The notes beneath the pieces are model-generated. The model worked only from the letters and a program-made list of their open reading frames with translations. It was not told where the DNA came from and made no database searches. Shown here one piece after another: positions 52,215 through 60,499 of a DNA stretch of 64,000 nt. The stretch comes from Phycisphaerae bacterium. Lineage in GTDB: Bacteria; Planctomycetota; Phycisphaerae; UBA1845; Fen-1342. The stretch spans positions 673,276 to 737,275 of the forward strand of contig JAGNKU010000001.1 of assembly GCA_017999985.1 (NCBI GenBank). The letters are read 5' to 3'. The position numbers and the translations under genes were made by a program. How positions within the stretch are numbered: position 1 is the stretch's first letter; each line of letters begins with the position of its first letter.

Positions 52215-53306
52215 TCAGGGCTGCGCTCCCAGCCCCGCCGGCCCGAGCGTCCGCGTTCCACCGTCCGAGAAGCCCGGGATCGCCAGTTGCAGCAGTCCAC
52301 GGAATCCGAGCCCCTGGCTGCCGGTCAGCACCAGGTATGTCCGGCCCTGCGCGTTCAGCGTAATGGCCGTCACACCCGCCCCCAGATCACGGATGTTCTG
52401 CACACTGGCCCCGGCCGGCGACAGTGGCGGCACCTCGTTCAGCGCGAAGTCCGGCCGGACGACCGTCTGCACGGTGGGGTTCTGCACATTGGACTGCACC
52501 GGCGTAGTCACCGTCTGGACGGTCTGGCGGATTTCCGGGTCGAATTTCGGCGGCTGGAGCCGCGGCACCACGTGGCCGGCGCCCGCGTAGCGGTCCCAGG
52601 CAATGATGTTGCCGAACAGGTTCGCCTCGACATCGACGCGTGATTCGCGGGCCGACTCCACGCCCAGCTCGCGGCCCCAATCGTCCGTGAAGCCGGACTG
52701 CGACAGCCAGTCCCCCAGCGCGACCACCTCCGGCGCGCCGCCGCCCGCCACGGTCAGACGCTGCCCGCCAGGTACGTTCACCCTGCGAGTTCCCACGCGC
52801 ACCGCGAGCGCCTCTGCACCGCCGTCCGCTTCGTAGCCCACGCTCACGCCGGCGTCCGAACGCGACACATAGGTGCGGCCACCGTCCGCCTGCACCTCCA
52901 CAGCCGGCTGGGGGGCGGCCGCCTCCACGCGCACGAAGATGGTCGGTGTGCTCTCCGGCGGACGCGCCGCCGCCAACACCAGTCGCCCTGACTCCAGCCC
53001 TACCACGATTTCGTCGCGCAACTCGTCGCGGACGACCGTCAGCTCGGCCGGGCCGAAGACGATGGCAACCACTCCGGACGGTTCGAAGAACATCAGCTTC
53101 GCGTCGGCGACCACGCGTACGGTGCCGGGGGAAATCGAGCGGCCGACGGTGAGGTCCAGCGCGGTTTCATCGGGCGCCACCAGCGTGACGGTCCCCGGGC
53201 GCGAGACGCCGGTCACGAAGAAGACGCCCTGAGCGCGTCCGACCGCGGCCCCCCAGAGCAACCCGCCCGTCAATACCAGCAGCGCTGACCGTGTAGGCGT
53301 GTTCAT
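52215..53306 (-). CDS. Secreted FecR-like protein
   Basis: A 363-residue exported protein: signal peptide ALLVLTGGLLWGAAVGRAQ. Residues 30-115 resemble a FecR-type beta domain (VSRPGTVTLVAPDETALDLTVGRSISPGTVRVVADAKLMFFEPSGVVAIVFGPAEL). The rest is beta strands, Thr/Val/Gln-rich (QTVQTVTTPVQSNVQNPTVQTVV) and poorly assigned. FecR-like secreted proteins are common beside outer-membrane and surface proteins in planctomycetes; the role is inferred to be assembly or sensing. It lies 34 bases after the barrel gene, so it is co-transcribed. Confidence 0.72.
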   Translation of the reverse strand: MNTPTRSALLVLTGGLLWGAAVGRAQGVFFVTGVSRPGTVTLVAPDETALDLTVGRSISPGTVRVVADAKLMFFEPSGVVAIVFGPAELTVVRDELRDEIVVGLESGRLVLAAARPPESTPTIFVRVEAAAPQPAVEVQADGGRTYVSRSDAGVSVGYEADGGAEALAVRVGTRRVNVPGGQRLTVAGGGAPEVVALGDWLSQSGFTDDWGRELGVESARESRVDVEANLFGNIIAWDRYAGAGHVVPRLQPPKFDPEIRQTVQTVTTPVQSNVQNPTVQTVVRPDFALNEVPPLSPAGASVQNIRDLGAGVTAITLNAQGRTYLVLTGSQGLGFRGLLQLAIPGFSDGGTRTLGPAGLGAQP

Positions 53307-53340
53307 GGCGATGTCCTGTCAGGCGGCGTGGCGCCGGCGG

Positions 53341-55317
53341 CTAGAAGCCGACCTCGAGCTGCACGCCGTAGATGGCCCGATCGTATTCGTAGATGTCCTC
53401 TCCCAACCGGTTCCAGATGTTCGAGTTCTGGAACGTCAGCTCGACGCCAGTCCGCAGCTTCACATCGAGCGTCCGCATGGGCGCGTACTCGCCGCGGGTG
53501 ATGATCGCGTAGGTGAGGCTGAAATTGTAACGTTGCCGGAAGTCGGCGCGTTCCTGTCGCGTGAAATCGAAGAGGCTCGCGGCGTGGTAGTCTTCCCAGG
53601 CGAACTCGGCGTCGAACTCGAACCCGAAGCGGTACGGCAGCGGCACGTCGACCCCGCACAGCAGCGAGTGCCCGGACAGGTCGAACTCGGTGCCCACGGT
53701 CTGCTCGTCGCGGAATTCGTAGCCGATGTAGACGCTCAGCCAGTTCTGCCCGAACAGCTCGCGCGCCCGGGCATGCGTGTTGAGGTAGTCCGCCATGTAG
53801 GGCAGCTCGTCGGCCCGCCACAGGTTGAACGTGTGCTGCGCGCCCAGCGACTGGTACGTGCCGTCGCGGTTGAGCTGGAAATACGCGATGCGATCCATGT
53901 AGCTGCGATCGTCATGCGAGTAGTAGAAATCCGTGTGCCCCAGGTCGCGCGCGTCCGGCGCGGAGTCGCGCCAGACCTTCGAGATCACCGGCGTGACGCG
54001 CTGGCTGGAGATGTACGGGTCGTGCCCGAGCTGCGTGTACGAGTACTCATACTGAAACCCGAGGTACAGGTCGCGCACCGGCTGCCAATTGACGTAGGCC
54101 CGCGCGGGGTAGCGGTTCACGTCGAATTCCGACACGTTCGGGTGCCACAGGTTCTGCGTGCCAGCGCCCAGACCGATCGTCAGGCTCTCACCGACCCACG
54201 GCGCTTCGGTCTTGGGAATGTAACGACTGATGTTGAAATCAAACGCGATGCCGTAGCCATAGTCGTCCTGCCGCTTGTAGCCCAGCGGCAGTTGCGTGTC
54301 CTTGCCCAGCAGGATGACGTTCGTGTCATACGCGTTGCCCACCCGCAGGCGCCCCTCGAACTCCAGCGGGCCGATCGGCGGCGGCACGTCCAGCCGGATC
54401 GGCAGCGGCGTGCCCGACTCCACCTCGTCCAGCTTGCGCACGATCGCCGCGGCGTTGCGGGCCAGCTCGGTGCCTTCGGCCCGCGTGGTCACCTCGGTGA
54501 ACAGTTGCCGCGCGCCGTAGTTGTTGCGCTCCAGAATCGCCAGCAGGGCGCTGTAATACGTTACGACGGTCTTGAAGCTCTCAAACGCCTCGGGGCTCAG
54601 CGCCCCGCTGTCCCGATCGGCCGTCGCCAGGGCCTGCGCGCGCTCCAGGTTCAGCCGCGCGGCCGCCACCGACTCGCCGTACTCGCGCCCGCGTCCCGGT
54701 TTGCCCCGGTATTCATCGGCCAGGCGATAGCGCGCCACGGCGAGGTAGAAATGGCCATAGCGGTCGCGGGCCCCCGGCTCGGTCTCCGTAACGTAGCGGC
54801 TGAGCGTCTCCTCCGCCCGGCGGGCCAGCTTGAAAGGCGCCTCGGGATCCTGTTCCGCCGCCTCCTTGTAGTCGCTGGCCAGTTGCGCGATGCCCAGCAG
54901 CAGGGCGGCGTTGATCATCTCCGCGCTGGGGTCGGCGACCGTGATCACCTGGCCGAAGAACGCCTGGGCCTGCTCGTACTCGCGCCGTGCCGCCGCGGCC
55001 GCCTGGGCCGCCTCCTCCGGTGCCTGCCGCGCGGTCGCGGCCTGGGCGGCGGACGAATGTCCCAGCCCGCGTTCGAGCGCGATCAGCCCCAGGTAGTACT
55101 GGCAGGTGATGCGGAACTCGGCCTGCTGCTGCTCGGTCAGCAGGCGCTGGAAGATCTCGGCCGCCGCGTCGCGGTCCTGCTCCAGATAGGCCTTGATCGC
55201 GCGGTTGAGATCGACCAGCGCGGCGCTTTCCGGCGCCGGGGCCGTGGTCTGCGCCCACGCCGGACCGCTCCACCCCATCAGCGTGACGATCAGCAGTGGA
55301 TAGATGAATCTGGCCAT
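53341..55317 (-). CDS. TPR plus outer-membrane beta-barrel protein (SLAM-like layout)
   Basis: A 658-residue exported protein starting at ATG 55317. Signal peptide LIVTLMGWSGPAWAQ. Residues 30-290 are TPR-like helical repeats (AAEIFQRLLTEQQQAEFRITCQYYLGLIALERG). Residues 315-658 are alternating strands of a barrel (LRVGNAYDTNVILLG, YGIAFDFNISRYI, LTIGLGAGTQNLW, YLGFQYEYSYTQLG), and the C-terminus is Phe (QLEVGF), the outer-membrane signature. SLAM proteins, which move lipoproteins and other substrates to the surface, share this TPR-then-barrel order; I infer the layout, not homology. Its neighbours are two lipoproteins and a giant surface protein. Confidence 0.78.
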   Translation of the reverse strand: MARFIYPLLIVTLMGWSGPAWAQTTAPAPESAALVDLNRAIKAYLEQDRDAAAEIFQRLLTEQQQAEFRITCQYYLGLIALERGLGHSSAAQAATARQAPEEAAQAAAAARREYEQAQAFFGQVITVADPSAEMINAALLLGIAQLASDYKEAAEQDPEAPFKLARRAEETLSRYVTETEPGARDRYGHFYLAVARYRLADEYRGKPGRGREYGESVAAARLNLERAQALATADRDSGALSPEAFESFKTVVTYYSALLAILERNNYGARQLFTEVTTRAEGTELARNAAAIVRKLDEVESGTPLPIRLDVPPPIGPLEFEGRLRVGNAYDTNVILLGKDTQLPLGYKRQDDYGYGIAFDFNISRYIPKTEAPWVGESLTIGLGAGTQNLWHPNVSEFDVNRYPARAYVNWQPVRDLYLGFQYEYSYTQLGHDPYISSQRVTPVISKVWRDSAPDARDLGHTDFYYSHDDRSYMDRIAYFQLNRDGTYQSLGAQHTFNLWRADELPYMADYLNTHARARELFGQNWLSVYIGYEFRDEQTVGTEFDLSGHSLLCGVDVPLPYRFGFEFDAEFAWEDYHAASLFDFTRQERADFRQRYNFSLTYAIITRGEYAPMRTLDVKLRTGVELTFQNSNIWNRLGEDIYEYDRAIYGVQLEVGF

Positions 55318-55411
55318 GCTCACGCCCCGAACCGGCGGGCCTGCGTCCCGGGCCGCCTGGCGTGCCCAAGCCGCGCGGGGTGCCGCGCGGCGCCGGGCGG
55401 CCGTGCGGGCG

Positions 55412-55585
55412 CTACGCCGTTGCCTGTACGTAGACCTGGAACAATCGACCGACGCTGTCCGCGATGACCCGGGCGAACTCGGTTCGCGTGAAATCAAAAA
55501 GCTGCTGGCTGCTGACACAGCCCCCGATGGCGAGCAGCAGCCCGCTCGCCACCCAGCATCGGCCGCGCTGAATCAATCTGCGCAT
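55412..55585 (-). CDS. Small lipoprotein, 57 residues (second of a tandem pair)
   Basis: ATG 55585 has GGAG six bases upstream. The signal (WVASGLLLAIGGC) ends in a lipobox, then a 30-residue tail SSQQLFDFTRTEFARVIADSVGRLFQVYVQATA of predicted amphipathic helix. A second Met four residues upstream is possible. The next gene downstream starts about 95 bases on. It is the same length and layout as the neighbour at 55608-55781, so they may have arisen by duplication. Confidence 0.6.
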   Translation of the reverse strand: MRRLIQRGRCWVASGLLLAIGGCVSSQQLFDFTRTEFARVIADSVGRLFQVYVQATA

Positions 55586-55607
55586 GGGAAACTCCAATCA
55601 CTGGCCC

Positions 55608-55781
55608 CTACGTCGTGAGACGCACGAGCGCGTTGTCCAGGAAGAAAAACACGGTGTCCGACAACACGCTGCTGACCAGCGCCAACTGCTGGTCGGACAA
55701 CGCACACGACCCGGTCTGCAACAGCAGACCCGCGCTGCACAGCACCATCGCCCAACGAGACCGGCGCCCCTTGCTGACCAT
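55608..55781 (-). CDS. Small lipoprotein, 57 residues (first of a tandem pair)
   Basis: ATG 55781 follows AGGAG seven bases upstream, the best ribosome site of the locus. Lipobox GLLLQTGSC leads to ALSDQQLALVSSVLSDTVFFFLDNALVRL, a short amphipathic helix rich in hydrophobic residues. It shares size, lipobox position, an SxQQ element after the Cys and a C-terminal helix with the downstream gene at 55412-55585, although identity is low. No known family. First gene of the surface locus, divergent from the pseudokinase gene. Confidence 0.6.
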   Translation of the reverse strand: MVSKGRRSRWAMVLCSAGLLLQTGSCALSDQQLALVSSVLSDTVFFFLDNALVRLTT

Positions 55782-56032
55782 GTTTGAACTCCTCGGCCCG
55801 AGAGCGGCTCGCCACCCGCCGGATGCGAGGCCGGGCAGGCCATCTCCACGTGCAATAACACCCAACTGCCAGTCAACGCTACTCCGCTGCCAACGTGGCG
55901 TCAAGCCGTAAATGGCGCCGCGCGCTCCCGCCGCCCGATGTTCCCCGCTACACTTGGCGACCCTGGACGTGCACGCAGCTTACAATCGCACTGGAAGGAC
56001 CCTGCCCGCCGGGCAGGTGGGCAACGGCACCC

Positions 56033-59000
56033 ATGGCTGGCCAGTTTCGTCGCCTCATCCTGAAGCCCGTCACCGCGACGCCGGACCGGCTGACGCAGCT
56101 CTGCCACGCGCTCGACGAAGCCGTGCTCACACAGAACCGTCTGGCCGCCATCTCACCCTACATACTGCGCTTGGCCGGCCCGGTGCAGCAGGACGACCAG
56201 GCCTTCTTCATTGAACACGAGCCGGCGACGGGCTGGCGGCCCGCCGAACTCTTCGACCCGGAGAGTCCGCCGGCTTCGGCCGAGCTGCTCCTGCAGGCGA
56301 CAACGGCCCTCGCCGACGCGCTGGCCGCCGCCCACGGCTCCGCCGGCCGCCCGGTCGTCCACGGCGGGCTGTGTCCGGGCGTGCTGCTGACCGGCGAGGA
56401 CGGGCTGCCGCGGGTCAGTGACTTCGGCTTCGCACCCGCGATTTGCCGCGTGCTCGGCGTCGACGACTATCTGCAGGTGGCCGTCGGACCACATCCCGAC
56501 GCCACCGCCGCCTGGGAGGTACTCGACCCGAACACCATCGATCGCGACGATCGGCTCTGCGCCTTCATCGATCCGGACAAGTACGGCCAGGACACCCTGA
56601 CCAGCTTCGAGCCCGGCTCCGACATCATAGGCGCCGGGTTCATCCTGCGTCTGCTGGCCGAGCACAAACACCCGTATTTGCACTATGAGCCCGGCGCCCA
56701 CCGCGTCCTGGACATGGCCCAGATGATGAGCTTCGGCGTTCCGATTCGCTTGATGCGCAAGGACTTGTGCGAATCGGCCGACCCCGGGCTGCGCGCCGCG
56801 TGCGAGGCGGTCGCCGCCATGCTGGCGCGGGTGCCCGCCGAGCGGCCGTCGGCGGCGGAGCTGGTCGCGCGGCTGCGCGCTGCGGGTCCGCAACGCGCCG
56901 ACGTGGGCACGCTCAAGGTCCAGCGCTGGGTCGCGCAGCTCGAGGCGATGCTCGAGGCCAAGGCGTGGGCGGAGCTCGACGCCGCCCTGCGCGCGCGACC
57001 CGCGGTCACGGAGTGGCCTCAAGAGCTGTTGTCGCGCGCCGCGAACGTGGAGCGCCGGGTGGCCGAGTACGTCTCCGAAACCGGCCGCCGCGCCGCCGCG
57101 GAGGCGGAACTCCAGGCGGCCCAGAAGTGGTTCGAGCGGCTGCAGGCCGCGGTGAACGCCGAGCAGTGGGACGTAGCCCAGGAAGTGGCTGACGCGCGCC
57201 CGCAGGTCGAACACTGGCCGGAGCACGTGCCGCGCGAAGCCGAAGCGTTGATCGCGCGCCTCAACCAGGCCCGCGCCGCGCAGAAAGCCGCGGCCTGGGC
57301 CAAGGCGCTGCAGAAAGCCCACCAGGCCAAGGACTGGACGGCGGTCGGGCGCCGTTTCGCGCAGCGTCCGCCCCTGGACGACTGTCCGTCCGACCTTCAG
57401 CCTGTCATCGCCGCCATCGAGGCCGCGTACCGGCAGCACCTGGACGACGAGGAACGCGCCCGGCGGCGCATCGCCAGCGAGCACAGTGAAGTGCGGGGCT
57501 GGCTCGAACGCGCGCAGCATCTCGCCAGCACGGACCAGTGGGTGGCGGCGATCGACGTGCTCGCCGAGCCGCCCCGGGTCGAACACTGGCCCGAGGGCGC
57601 TGAGGCCGAGGCGGAGCAGCTCCGCAGCGCGTGCCGTGTGCACCTCGGCGAGGCGGTCACCGCAAACCTGGATCAAATCACCGAGAACATCCGCCGACAA
57701 GGCGAAACGCTGGCGCGGGCGGTAGTCACCGGGCAGTTCGCCGGTCTGCTGCCGCCGGAGCGCCTCGCCACCACGGTCGAATATGTAATGTGGGGACCGC
57801 CGGAGACCGACGCCGACGGGCGCGCGCCGCTGACCTTCCGGCTGGCGCCGCCCGCCGGTCCCGCGGAGGACGAGGGCGCGATCGCCGCCACGCTGGACTT
57901 CCGGCTGCGGGGCGAAGACATCGAGGTCTGCGCCGGCGTGGACGAACTGCGGGCGCAGTTCAGTGCGGGCCTGACGCAGCAACTCAGTCGAATCCAAGGG
58001 GCACAGCTCGCCGCGTTCAAACAGAGCCTGCGGCAGAGCGTGTTCAAGGACGCGGAGCTGAAGGCCACGCTGGACGGACTTCCGCGGGAGTTGACGGGCG
58101 AGGTCCACTGGCTCGGGCCCGACGTGGAGGAGGGGCGCGTCGGCGTCACCCTGCGCTGGGACGCCGCCGCCCTGCGCTGGGCGCCCGTGGACACACGCGG
58201 GCTGGCGGCCCGCGCCTGGGCGCTGACGCGCGCGGCGACCGCGCGTGCCGCGCGGCAGGAGCTGCTCGCCGGGTCAGAACTGCTGCGCGCCTATGAGCCC
58301 GCGCTGACCCTGGAATTGGCGGAGCCGCCGGTGACGGACGTCCTGCCGGCCAGCGCGGCGTTTGACACGCGGATCATCGTAACGACCGGGCCGCGTGGCG
58401 CCGCGCAGTTGCTCGGGTCGGGCACGGCGCGCTGCACGCAGATCGGTGCCGCAACACTCGACGTCAACCTCGCCACGGTGGACGCAAAGCTGGCGGCGCT
58501 GGTGACCGGCGCACAGAACGAGTCCAGCCGGGCCCTGGCCGCTGAGATCGAGGGCATCATCCGCAAAGCCGGCAGCCGCGTGAAGTTGTCCGCCCCCAAG
58601 CGCCTGCGCACACCAATGGACGAAATCGCATTCGAGCTGCGCCCCCGGACGGTGCCGCCGCTCAGTCTGACCGCGAAGTGGGAGCGTGCGTCATGGGCGT
58701 ACGTGCTGCCTGCCGACTGGCAGTCACGCGTCGCCGAGGTGCTCCAGGCCGAGGCCGCCACCAAGCAGGCTGCCCGCACCAAGCCGACGATCTCCCGGCG
58801 TGGTCTGGTGCTCGGCTCCGCGGCGGCCGTCGTGATGCTGGTTGTCGGGCTCGCCCTGTACTTCGGGTTGTCCGGCCGGCGCCCCGATCAGCCGCCCGGA
58901 CCCAGCGGTCCGAGCGCGGAGATTCAGCCGCCGAAGCCCACCGGCGCGAGCGCCGAGGTGCAACCACCGGAGCCGACCGGTCCGAGCGCCGCGGCGCAGC

Positions 59001-60277
59001 CCCCGGAGCCCACAGGTCCCAGCGTGGAGGCTGAGCCATCCGGACCCACCGGCCCGAGCGCCGCGGCGCAGCCCCCCGAACCTACGGGCCCCAGCGTGGA
59101 AGCCGAACCGTCCGGGCCCACTGGCCCCAGCGCCGAGGTTCAACCACCGGACCCGGTGGCGGTGTTCAAGACGGAGTGGCGCGAGCGGGTCGGTCTGAAC
59201 GACATAGGCGAGGCGCGGCTGGACGCGCTGGTGGCAGAACTCGTGACACCGGAATCTCGCACGGACTTGGACAACTTCCTCATCACAGCCGCCCAGCCGC
59301 GGGCGACGGTGAGCGACATCCGATCTAATGGCGAGGACGCCGTGACGCTGACGCTGACGGTGCGCCTGAAAGGTGGCGTCGGTGACCACTCCGCCGACTT
59401 GGGCATGCGTCAGAGCGACACTGGCTGGGTTCCAGCCGAGGGGAACGCGGCCGCGCTCGCCGGACTCGCCGCGGCAGCGCGCGAGGGCCTGCGAGCGAGC
59501 GTTCAGGCAGCCCGCACCAAGCTGGAAGCGGAGTTGACGGCCGGGCGACTCGCCGCGGCGCACAAAGCGGCGGCCGGCGTGGCGGAGCTCCTTCCGCTCC
59601 TCCAGGGTGACGCCGGCGTTGCAGAATTCGAAGGCCTGGTTGGCACACTCCCGCCGTCCTGGCAACAGATGCAAGCCGAGCTGGGCCGGGCAGGATACGT
59701 TGCGGCCGGGGAGCCGGAGGCGGCCACCGGATATCCGACGCGTCTCCGCGATGCCCAGCAGCGGGAGCTCGCGCTGGTGTCGGTCCCGCCGAACGATGCG
59801 CTCTGGCAGCAGCTCGCCCCGCTGGTCGCAACCGGCGGTCCGTTGCAGCCGGTTGCCGCCAGCCCGGTGAGCGACCGTCGCTGGCAGATTTACTACGTCG
59901 ACACAGCGGAGTCGCCGGTGACGAACTACGACGCTGCCGTCTCCGCCGCGACGGAGCGCAGCCGGGCGCTGCCGACGCGCGATGAGTGGTTTCTGGCAGC
60001 GCTGCGCCTGCGTGCGGAGGGCGCGGCGCTGGGTCTGTTTGGCGGGCTGTGGGAGTGGTGCGTGGACGCGGGGGGTGGCCAACCCTGGCTGTGCGGCGGG
60101 AGCCGGGTCCTGCTGGAGCGCTCCGCGACCAGCCTGGCGTTGCCGAAACCCGACGACGACCTCGCGGCCTGGTGGCGATGGCTCACGCATCCGCTGGTGA
60201 TGCAGCGGCGCGCGGCGCAGTTTGGCGACGAGCTGACGGGTATGCGCAGCGTGCTGCGGATTGCGCCGCGGACGTGA
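56033..60277 (+). CDS. Membrane pseudokinase with C-terminal formylglycine-enzyme-like domain, T6SS cluster
   Basis: A 1414-residue protein. Residues 1-285 are a Ser/Thr-kinase-like domain: VVHGGLCPGVLL (110-121) where the HRD Asp is replaced by Gly112 and the Lys by Cys114, DFG kept at 130-132, SDIIGAGFILRLLAEHKHPY at 196-215 and RPSAAEL near 271. The N-lobe is short, with no Gly loop, so it is likely a pseudokinase. Residues 290-550 are helical repeats with (V)EHWPE phrases. One TM is at 924-946. A Pro-Gly-Ser linker (950-1040) follows. Residues 1150-1414 end in a degenerate FGE/SUMF1-like fold: LPTRDEW near 1313, GGLWEWC and LCGGS. It reads into T6SS genes and may be a PpkA-type regulator or scaffold. 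I chose ATG 56033; no strong Shine-Dalgarno. Confidence 0.78.
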   Translation: MAGQFRRLILKPVTATPDRLTQLCHALDEAVLTQNRLAAISPYILRLAGPVQQDDQAFFIEHEPATGWRPAELFDPESPPASAELLLQATTALADALAAAHGSAGRPVVHGGLCPGVLLTGEDGLPRVSDFGFAPAICRVLGVDDYLQVAVGPHPDATAAWEVLDPNTIDRDDRLCAFIDPDKYGQDTLTSFEPGSDIIGAGFILRLLAEHKHPYLHYEPGAHRVLDMAQMMSFGVPIRLMRKDLCESADPGLRAACEAVAAMLARVPAERPSAAELVARLRAAGPQRADVGTLKVQRWVAQLEAMLEAKAWAELDAALRARPAVTEWPQELLSRAANVERRVAEYVSETGRRAAAEAELQAAQKWFERLQAAVNAEQWDVAQEVADARPQVEHWPEHVPREAEALIARLNQARAAQKAAAWAKALQKAHQAKDWTAVGRRFAQRPPLDDCPSDLQPVIAAIEAAYRQHLDDEERARRRIASEHSEVRGWLERAQHLASTDQWVAAIDVLAEPPRVEHWPEGAEAEAEQLRSACRVHLGEAVTANLDQITENIRRQGETLARAVVTGQFAGLLPPERLATTVEYVMWGPPETDADGRAPLTFRLAPPAGPAEDEGAIAATLDFRLRGEDIEVCAGVDELRAQFSAGLTQQLSRIQGAQLAAFKQSLRQSVFKDAELKATLDGLPRELTGEVHWLGPDVEEGRVGVTLRWDAAALRWAPVDTRGLAARAWALTRAATARAARQELLAGSELLRAYEPALTLELAEPPVTDVLPASAAFDTRIIVTTGPRGAAQLLGSGTARCTQIGAATLDVNLATVDAKLAALVTGAQNESSRALAAEIEGIIRKAGSRVKLSAPKRLRTPMDEIAFELRPRTVPPLSLTAKWERASWAYVLPADWQSRVAEVLQAEAATKQAARTKPTISRRGLVLGSAAAVVMLVVGLALYFGLSGRRPDQPPGPSGPSAEIQPPKPTGASAEVQPPEPTGPSAAAQPPEPTGPSVEAEPSGPTGPSAAAQPPEPTGPSVEAEPSGPTGPSAEVQPPDPVAVFKTEWRERVGLNDIGEARLDALVAELVTPESRTDLDNFLITAAQPRATVSDIRSNGEDAVTLTLTVRLKGGVGDHSADLGMRQSDTGWVPAEGNAAALAGLAAAAREGLRASVQAARTKLEAELTAGRLAAAHKAAAGVAELLPLLQGDAGVAEFEGLVGTLPPSWQQMQAELGRAGYVAAGEPEAATGYPTRLRDAQQRELALVSVPPNDALWQQLAPLVATGGPLQPVAASPVSDRRWQIYYVDTAESPVTNYDAAVSAATERSRALPTRDEWFLAALRLRAEGAALGLFGGLWEWCVDAGGGQPWLCGGSRVLLERSATSLALPKPDDDLAAWWRWLTHPLVMQRRAAQFGDELTGMRSVLRIAPRT
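58979..59122 (+). repeat. Two 72-base tandem units in the Pro-rich linker
   Basis: Copies 58979-59050 and 59051-59122 encode the same 24 residues (GPSAAAQPPEPTG then PSVEAEPSGPT) but differ at many third positions, so the peptide and not the DNA is conserved. They lie in a longer Pro/Ser/Gly linker of residues 950-1040. Confidence 0.8.
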
Positions 60278-60308
60278 GGGCGCGGCGTGCGCCGCGTGCA
60301 AAACGCAC

Positions 60309-60337
60309 TTGCCGGAGGCAGGGGGGGCGTATATAGT
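60309..60337 (+). promoter_or_regulatory. Sigma70-like promoter before the coiled-coil gene
   Basis: TTGCCG (60309-60314) and TATAGT (60332-60337) are separated by exactly 17 bases. The predicted start site is near 60344, 156 bases before the ATG at 60500. It would allow the T6SS part of the operon to be expressed apart from the pseudokinase. Confidence 0.5.
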
Positions 60338-60499
60338 CCGGGGTCGTGTTACTTCGGGTGCGTGGGCTGCGCGGGTCGGGCCCCGGCAACCGCGCACGGG
60401 CTGATGTCTACGCACGCTTCTCGCCGGCAGCGCGTCGACCGGCACGGTTGTTTATGCACGCTACGGCTACGCCATTCAACAGGCAATCGGGGCCTCGAA

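Noticed and set aside
55895..56032. A 46-codon N-terminal extension of the pseudokinase
   Set aside because: Pro/Arg-rich sequence, no ribosome site, and the kinase-like part begins well at ATG 56033.
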